Source of the DNA: Davidsoniella eucalypti
Lineage: Eukaryota; Ascomycota; Sordariomycetes; Microascales; Ceratocystidaceae
DNA: 64,000 nt
Reading direction: 5' to 3'
Assembly (NCBI GenBank): GCA_004009845.1
Contig: RMBW01000012.1
Span: 186,001 to 250,000, forward strand
Shown in pieces: positions 57,579 to 64,000 of this stretch (position 1 is the first letter of the stretch; each line of letters starts with the position of its first letter). Position numbers and translations under genes: made by a program. The notes beneath the pieces are model-generated. The model saw only the letters and a list, made by a program, of their open reading frames with translations. It searched no databases and was not told the origin of the DNA.

Positions 57579-59319
57579 ATGTATGCGCTCCGGTTTTCGC
57601 TGCCGTTAGCAGGTCTTCTAACGCCCACGCTCGGCGCTATACACCATGCGGTCAACAATGACGTATACGCCTATCCACAGGTATAGTATATCTATCTACA
57701 TTCCTAGTATCTGAATCTATCACAACGTGCCAGATCTTGAATGATACATAAGTTACAATTTTACTATTTCTAACAGTTACTCTTGCTTACTCTAGTTCAA
57801 GATCGTTTTCGACGATTCGTACCTTTTCTCCGGCGATGTAGATATGCTACTAGCCAAGCAAGCCGGAGCTTCCGCCACCACCAGTCCGGATTCCACCACA
57901 AACTCCGATATCGTTCCATCTGGCTCAACAGATGGTGCTTCCAAAGACCCGGAGGTAGATGATATCGATGAAGTTTACGAGCTTATGGATATACACCCTG
58001 GCAAATATCTATGCTCTATTCCCTTGCTACAGCCATCCAATGACGACAACGCAACCGCCAACGAACTTGCCCGTGAAAATGAAGCCAAGGAGCTAGCACG
58101 CGCTTCTGAAAATGGATGGGGAATTCTCAATACCATGGATGGAGAGTGTCTATACTTCATGTCGGGCTGGTGGAGCTATAAATACTGCTATGATAGCTAT
58201 ATCGTCCAATTCCATGCATTAGCATCTCCTCCTGGCTCGTCACCCGTGCCCGACCCGCACATGGCCGCATATGTCCTTGGTCGCGCAAGCAAGGTTCATC
58301 ACGAAGATGGAAACTGGCTTGACGAAGAGTGGCAGAAGGGCGCCGATGACATCAAGTCTTCTACTACGGATATGCAAGTCAAGGGCGATCAGCGCTTCTT
58401 AGTACACCGGTTGACAGGTGGAACTATGTGTGATCTTACGCATCGCGAGCGCACTATCGAGATTCAGTATCATTGCGCGCCTGGAGCGTCGATGGATACC
58501 ATCGCGTGGATCAAGGAGGTCACTACTTGTGCCTATCTCATGGTTGTCAATACGCCTCGTTTATGCAAGGACGCAGCATTCATGCCTCAAAAGGAGGTTG
58601 CGGCCAATATCATAAACTGTCGTGAGATCGTTCCCGAAGGAATCTCTGTGGAAGATGCCGAAACTTGGTTCACAGTCCGCAAGCAGGAAGAGGCAAAGTT
58701 CCAAGAGGCAGAAACCGCTGGCATTATCACCGTCAAAACGGCACCCATCGTTCCTAAACATATTGGTGATGACTCGCTTGAGCTAACCATCGAACTCGAT
58801 GTTGATGAAATTAAGGATTTCACTCAAGAAGAAGTTATGGCTCTGGCGCAAAAGCGGGCTAATGAGATGATGTCACAGCCTGCCAAGAAGAGTAACAAGG
58901 ACACGAACAAAAAGCAGAAGAAGTCAACAAATGACCCTACTCGCCTCTACACTCAAGACGGTGTTCTCCGCGAGTTCACTATCGAAGATATACTAGAGTC
59001 CTTCAGTGATATTGTTGCCGAGGACACTGAGTACGTAGACGAAGAAGACTTTCATCGTGAAGTCGACGAGATGTTGAAGATTTATCAAGAGATTGCCAAA
59101 GGCTACAAGCGCAAAGGCAAGAAAGTCCCTTTGTGGGTTTCTGAACATATCGAAATGCTTCAGCAAACTCTTGATACAACAAACGCAATAAATCTATTCG
59201 ATGCTTACCTAAATGTCAAAGGTGAAGATGGAGAAAAGAAACAGGAGGGGGAGCATTCGCAGGAAGGTGATGAGAAGGGTAGTGAAGAGGAGTTCTTTCA
59301 GAAGAAAGATGAGCTCTAG
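57579..59319 (+). CDS. YOS9: ER lectin Yos9/OS-9; two exons
   Basis: Exons are 57,579-57,680 and 57,796-59,319, with a 115-nt intron (GTATAG...CTCTAG), encoding 541 residues. Yos9 recognises trimmed N-glycans on misfolded proteins and hands them to the Hrd1 ERAD ligase. Residues 1-20 (MYALRFSLPLAGLLTPTLGA) form a signal peptide. FKIVFDDSYLFSGDVD follows, the conserved N-terminal segment, with the frame joining cleanly across the intron. The mannose-6-phosphate-receptor-homology lectin domain spans about 149-285: GECLYFMSGWWSYKYCYDSYIVQFHAL, the LTGGTMCDLTHRERTIEIQYHC segment and WIKEVTTCAYLMVV, holding the Gln, Arg, Glu and Tyr positions and Cys pairs typical of the fold. A Lys-rich linker and an acidic tail end in KKDEL, an ER retrieval signal. 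Length is normal for the family. Confidence 0.94.
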
Positions 59320-60335
59320 ATTATTGTTATATGATGAGTACTCATCAATCTTGTTAGTTTTACAATTTTGGTTATTTGTTGGGGTTTCAAGGTCTAGGTT
59401 TTTTTTTGGAAGTATATAAGTTTTTGTTCTTTCTTTCTTTCTTGTGTGTACATCAATAGACCTTTTTACGATGACAAATGTGTTTCTTTTCGTTTTAATT
59501 GAGTGTCAAGTTCCAAAATCTTACTTGGGGCGACGCACTACAACCGTTAGTAACTTTGTGCGACATGTACATATCATTATTCGTGATCAATGTCCTATAT
59601 AAATCGGCATCAATGGATAAGAGTTATGAAGGCGATATCAGATGTCATGGATGGTGTTACATGAGAGTCTCGCTAAACGCCAACAGCAACTACAGCATAG
59701 TACACCAATTCACGGTATATATAGACGTCTTGCACTTCTCCTAGTAAATTCCTCTCTATATATACATCTAGTTATAGCATTTCACCACATTCTTTCTACC
59801 TTTATATGGACGAAAAGTGCATAGCCCCCAAGTGGTCAAGTGGTTGTACTACAACTACTTTTCTCTCGATAGTCACCTAGTAGTAGATACTTTCGATCTA
59901 TGATATTGTATATTTCTGCTTTCCAGTGTTGACACTATTTGTATCACACTCCCTCTTCTTTACATAGACTATGGCAATACCAAATTTATCTTACTGCCCT
60001 GGTAACCCTAATGTATTTAGGGCCCTCGTGTTTTACCAATCATGTACATAGTAAATTACTATTTTGATTGTCACAATTACAAAGTATCAAGACAATGAAT
60101 GAGACATACAGACAGAGCTAGGTTATCATGTCTCAGTGTATTAAATTATATAACCTGATTGGAAGAGATAGCCCGCTATGAGCTACATTGAAGACATTGA
60201 GTATATTGATCTTGTGTGAGGTCAATCAATAGCAGCTGAAGAAGGACAATTTTCTTTTCTTACTCACTAGTTAGGAATTAGACACTACTTATTAGAAATC
60301 TGCCATCAAAGTGGTGACTTTTAAGAAAAAAGGTA

Positions 60336-60625
60336 CTTAGCCCCATAAAATACTATGTACTCTCTATAGTCTTCAAGAGCTGCCAGCTGGCAGGGTGCTG
60401 TAGAGCTATGGAAATGTTAGTATACGTAAATAGATTCCAGTCTAAAAATCCAATGTGCAATGCTGAGGCTCCTGTTTATCGCCTCAGCCAGAGAGCAGCA
60501 TCATACATATGATTGATGAGGAATATAATGGGCAATGTATTGCAAGAAATAAAGAATATATGGCTTTGCCAGCTGGCAGCGCTTGAAGACTAAGTGGGGA
60601 GTACATGGTATTTTGTGGAGCTAAG
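60336..60625. mobile_element. MITE-like element with about 60-bp terminal inverted repeats and TA duplication
   Basis: The left end (60,333-60,393) reads GTACTTAGCCCCATAAAATAC and onward to CTGCCAGCTGGCAG. The reverse complement of the right end (60,567-60,628) matches it over about 60 bp with a few mismatches and one 3-4-base gap, sharing GTACTTAGC, CAAAATAC/TAAAATAC, TGTACTC, AGTCTTCAAG and GCTGCCAGCTGGCA. TA flanks CTTAG...CTAAG on both sides, consistent with the TA target duplication of Tc1/mariner/pogo-type transposons. The body of about 290 bp has no coding capacity and carries a perfect 8-bp hairpin, GCTGAGGC/GCCTCAGC (60,462-60,488), at its centre. It is probably mobilised in trans by a full-length relative elsewhere. 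Confidence 0.8.
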
Positions 60626-61339
60626 TACTACGATCCTTTTGATGTCAAACTTGTAATTCTCTTTTCTTACTTGAATTATGGTCTTATTGTTAATATTCCC
60701 TACTGTGGACCAGGAAATCCCATCCATTGTTTGTCCAGGAGTGAGAAGGAGGAAAAGGGAACTGTTGGATTCGATTGACGGTTGGCTAAATTAGATATTT
60801 TCCCGTTTAGCTGGGATGTTGTAGTTGAAAGTTCTTTGTTCGTTGTACGGGCTTGTTTTTATTCTGCATGCACTTTAGATTTAGTCTGTAGCAAGAAAAA
60901 AAAGAAGGCCTGCTAGCGGCATATTCTATCCTTGTAGTTTGTAATTTAACAGGGCCTTGGGTAAGCTTTGGTAAGTTGGTAATGAAATGGAGAGAGATAG
61001 GTGAGACCGCAAAACAGACTGGCGGGACAGCTAGTTATGAAATGCTTCTACATATCTACATATTGTGTATATAGATTTGAATACGTACACAGACACTGAT
61101 GCAACGCTTTTCGGACTGAGCGTTTCGTAGAAGAACAGGGCTTTTGATGAGCTGTTCTATTAGAGAGAGGGAAGAGATTAGGAAGGTCAGCGAGAGAGAC
61201 CAGCAGAGAGTAAGAGAGAGAACACCTGTTGGTTTCTGGGCCATAGATTGATTGACGATTCGGATCTTAAAAATGTTCAGCCCAAAGGAGTTACCAAGGC
61301 CTAAACTTGAGATTTGGGTCGGACATCTGAGCGTTCTTC

Positions 61340-61365
61340 TTTTTTTTTTTTTTTTTTTTTTTTTT
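61340..61365. repeat. Poly-T run of 26
   Basis: Twenty-six consecutive T, a simple repeat; no associated gene. Confidence 0.85.
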
Positions 61366-62867
61366 CCTGAACAAGAGAGTCTACTTTGTGCATAAAATGA
61401 GAATAAAAGAAAACAGGGCAATGCTAGAAACACTCGAGACTGGCCAGACACGAGGGAAAATCAGACGGAAAGCTCAATCGAAATCCAAGCAGGAGTTAAA
61501 GTGTTTCGTAGCCGCCATCAGGATATTTTTACATCATCCACTAAAGTGCGTTATGTAGCTTAAGAAGAGATAGGTAACTCGCTTTTCAGTCGCCAATCGC
61601 CATCTCACATTCGATCTCAGGAGGAGCGCGACTTGAGATGTTTCAAACATTTGTACTAGTGTTCTATGTAGCAAGCATAACAATATCTCATGATATCTTG
61701 AGAGCCGCAGCATTATGTTTGCTTATCTTATGCTAACATGTAACAAGCGGTACAAAACCATGTACGACTTATATAGCATTCACAAAAGGAAAATAAAATA
61801 CCATAGCGCCGGGGTTTTTATGCCAACACAAACAAACCAAGGCGGAATGTCACAAAGAAGGCTGGCGGAAGACTGATTGCAATGTGCTCAGACCAGTGTA
61901 TGATAGAAATATACAGATATAGGCGAGATATATAGGTCTTGATGCTAAGAACCGGGATAGTATGAACAATGAAAAACATAAAGCAAAACGGAGGTGCTCC
62001 AAAACGTGGCACAGTCTGTGTATAACCCAGGCCATGTTTCGTAGAGGCCTTAGTGCACACACAAATATAGTATATAATTGTATGGGAATGTACAGCTATA
62101 TCATACTTGTATTATGATATCTGTGACAGCGGGTTTCCATGTATTTTCTTCTTCCTATTCTTCTACCCGTACAGAACTGGGGAGCTGTCATGACGCTCTT
62201 AACAGAAGGCCATGGCTGATATTGGATTGGATTAAAGTTGTGACTCGAAATGCAACGCCGTGCACAAATATGGCATATTCCGAACCAGACTTTGGTGATA
62301 ATGCAAGAACTTCATATATAACCACATGGCTTTGGCGGGGTTCACCTTCAAGCTAAGCCAGTGGAATGATGTAGAATGTCTTTGATACGTAGACAATATT
62401 CTCTATACGTCGTCCTAGCAAAAACACAACTCAATGTGTCACAACAGCAAAAAGGGACGAAGAAGAACGCGTTGACGCGCCGACTCGGCACAGCAAAAGA
62501 GAAAGTGAGAAGACTGAAATCAAAGGGGAGAGAAAGACGGGAAAGATACAAGGTGCGGCGGTAACGATGAGCTTATTCTTCTCTTCCTCTCGGGGTATGT
62601 AGGGGTCTTTTCTTTTGTTTTCTAGTGGGGGGTTGACAAAGGCTTATCATGAAGTCCAGCCTGCTAATTCAGTTCAGCCACCCACCCCTAAACTAGCCCT
62701 CTGTTTTTTGGGGGGTTTTTGCAGGGCCCAAAGACATTCTATGCGCTATTATTTTGCTCATGTATTCTGTGCGTCTGTCAGTAGCCCGCTAACAGGAATC
62801 AACAACTTGCGATAAGCTGTCCTTGTTACTTGAGTCCTTGGATGATCTCAGGGCACATGAGCTGATG

Positions 62868-62893
62868 TTCGTCACGCGGTTATGCGTGACGAA
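62868..62893. repeat. Perfect 10-bp inverted repeat with 6-nt loop
   Basis: TTCGTCACGC, loop GGTTAT, then GCGTGACGAA. All ten positions pair. Each arm contains the half-site TGACG/CGTCA of bZIP (ATF/CREB) factors, so it may be a dyad binding site, or a stem-loop in an RNA. No gene is adjacent. Confidence 0.75.
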
Positions 62894-64000
62894 TGGGTTC
62901 TATCTATCGATCAAACAGATGTAGATTCAGTTGCGATATTTTTCTTCAGTAGCCTCATGAAAGTCTGATGGGGTCATCAACAGTAAAATAAAAGAGAAAA
63001 ATTCAAATTGAATAGTAAAGTCAGGATGTGACCAGAGTTGTATTCGCGAAAGCAGGAGAGCAAAACCAAATTCCATCACGCCGGAACGCGCTACGATTGG
63101 ACGGCACAAGGGTTCATGAAACCCTGGGGTTACGTCGGTGGTCTTTTATCCGTCAGCATCATGGTCCTCTTTACGCATTTTTTTCATCACTGTTTGTTTT
63201 TCAACAAGGTCTTCCCTTTTGAATCTTTGGTTAAATGCATATAAAACGGTGCAGAGTGGGATGGAGAAAGAAATGAAAACTGCGAAGAGATGAGATATCA
63301 TTTGCCAAAAAAAAAAAAAAAACCTCAAATCAAAAGAGATGGCAGGCGTAGAATTCTCCGAGCTTCGATATTGGCTGCGCTTATGCACGATGATGGATAG
63401 CCTGCTTAGTTTGTGCTGATGTATAAGCCGAGCATCGTTCATAAGGCGGGCAGGCTAAAAAAAAACAACCCATTTATGCCCTGGTCTTGCATATCCTGAC
63501 CTGTTCATGGCACTTCATAAAGCAAGGTTAGGTTTGCACATAAACTGTACAAGTACAACTATATCTGTAGGCTGTATAAGTCAAAAGTTGGGTTCCGGGG
63601 GGCCTCGTTCAAAGCCCAGGGGGTGGACATGCAGCTAACGATGGATTTATCGAATGTGTAGGTTAGGCCTTGCTTTAACGGGGGAGGGAGAAGAAGAAGA
63701 ACAAAAGAAGATAAGAAGAGAAGCAAAAGAAAAAAACAAGAGAAACCCTCTCCTAGGAGTACAGCTCGCCTGTGCCATCATTATGCAAATATTCGTATAA
63801 TCTGCCGCCCTCCCTTACACTATGCAGCGGCGATCGATGATGTATGCAGGTTTGACACCATGATCTATCTCTTTGATTATGCCTATCTTTCTGCCTGTTT
63901 GCTTTTTCATTCTCGCCTGCAGAACTTGGCTGCAGGCTGTGGCACCAAATATTTCGGTAGATTGCATCGCGATCAAGTAGAATTGCGCCTTTATGTGCGA

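Larger units (their letters stand above)
59320..64000. other. Non-coding tail of the window
   Basis: No gene is supported. It holds a MITE-like element (60,336-60,625), a run of 26 T (61,340-61,365), a perfect 10-bp stem-loop (62,868-62,893) and a CCCTAA/TTAGGG dyad (60,006-60,022). The 62-codon basic frame at 62,376 has an ATG but no recognisable family. A gene could begin beyond the right edge. Confidence 0.6.

Noticed and set aside
62376..62564. Basic 62-residue frame with an ATG start
   Set aside because: The Lys/Arg-rich C-terminus recalls a ribosomal or histone-like protein, but no family matches and the purine-rich DNA alone explains it.
1..64000. CRISPR arrays, bacterial operons, rRNA genes
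   Set aside because: No spaced direct repeats, no Shine-Dalgarno-led gene strings and no rRNA signature (including dispersed 5S) were seen; the window is eukaryotic.

Overview
The window looks like nuclear DNA of an ascomycete fungus, most like the filamentous lineages. The evidence is short spliceosomal introns (58-115 nt, GT-AG, several with CTAAC/CTGAC-like branch sites), introns interrupting a tRNA-Val and a tRNA-Gly just after position 37, and fungal protein families: an HbrB/Bit61 TORC2 subunit, the KEOPS subunit Gon7, Vps39/Vam6, an Ama1-type APC/C activator, the SNARE Syn8, a stand-alone dihydroorotase and Yos9. I cannot name the species. Gene density is low: 12 protein genes and 2 tRNA genes in 64 kb, with two gene-free blocks of about 10.5 kb and 14.6 kb.

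Layout. 1-10,484: no gene seen. 10,485-13,767: a conserved Ser/Pro-rich protein and a tiny spliced gene with a mitochondrial-type N-terminus, separated by a pyrimidine-rich spacer. 14,351-14,445: tRNA-Val(AAC). 14,850-26,838: the densest block, with HbrB (-), GON7 (+), VPS39 (-, four exons) and an AMA1-like gene (+, four exons). 27,247-36,446: SYN8 (-), tRNA-Gly(GCC) (-), a nucleolar-type RRM protein (-), URA4 dihydroorotase (+, three exons) and an unusual membrane protein with an NLR-like N-terminal region (-). 41,583-42,989: a C2H2-type transcription factor (-, two exons). 42,990-57,578: no protein gene, but a strongly structured segment at 56,720-57,030 that could be an unrecognised Pol III RNA. 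57,579-59,319: YOS9 (+, two exons). 59,320-64,000: a non-coding tail with a 290-bp inverted-repeat element of MITE type and a perfect 10-bp stem-loop.

The genes do not form a pathway or cluster. They are mostly housekeeping functions: TORC2 signalling, tRNA modification, endosome/vacuole traffic (VPS39 and SYN8 act in the same transport system), meiosis, pyrimidine synthesis, ribosome biogenesis and ER quality control. The items most worth a second look are the structured RNA candidate, the NLR-like membrane protein, the MITE and telobox-like TAGGGTT motifs upstream of several genes. Exon boundaries were worked out by hand from reading frame, splice signals and remembered family sequence; no alignment or search was run.
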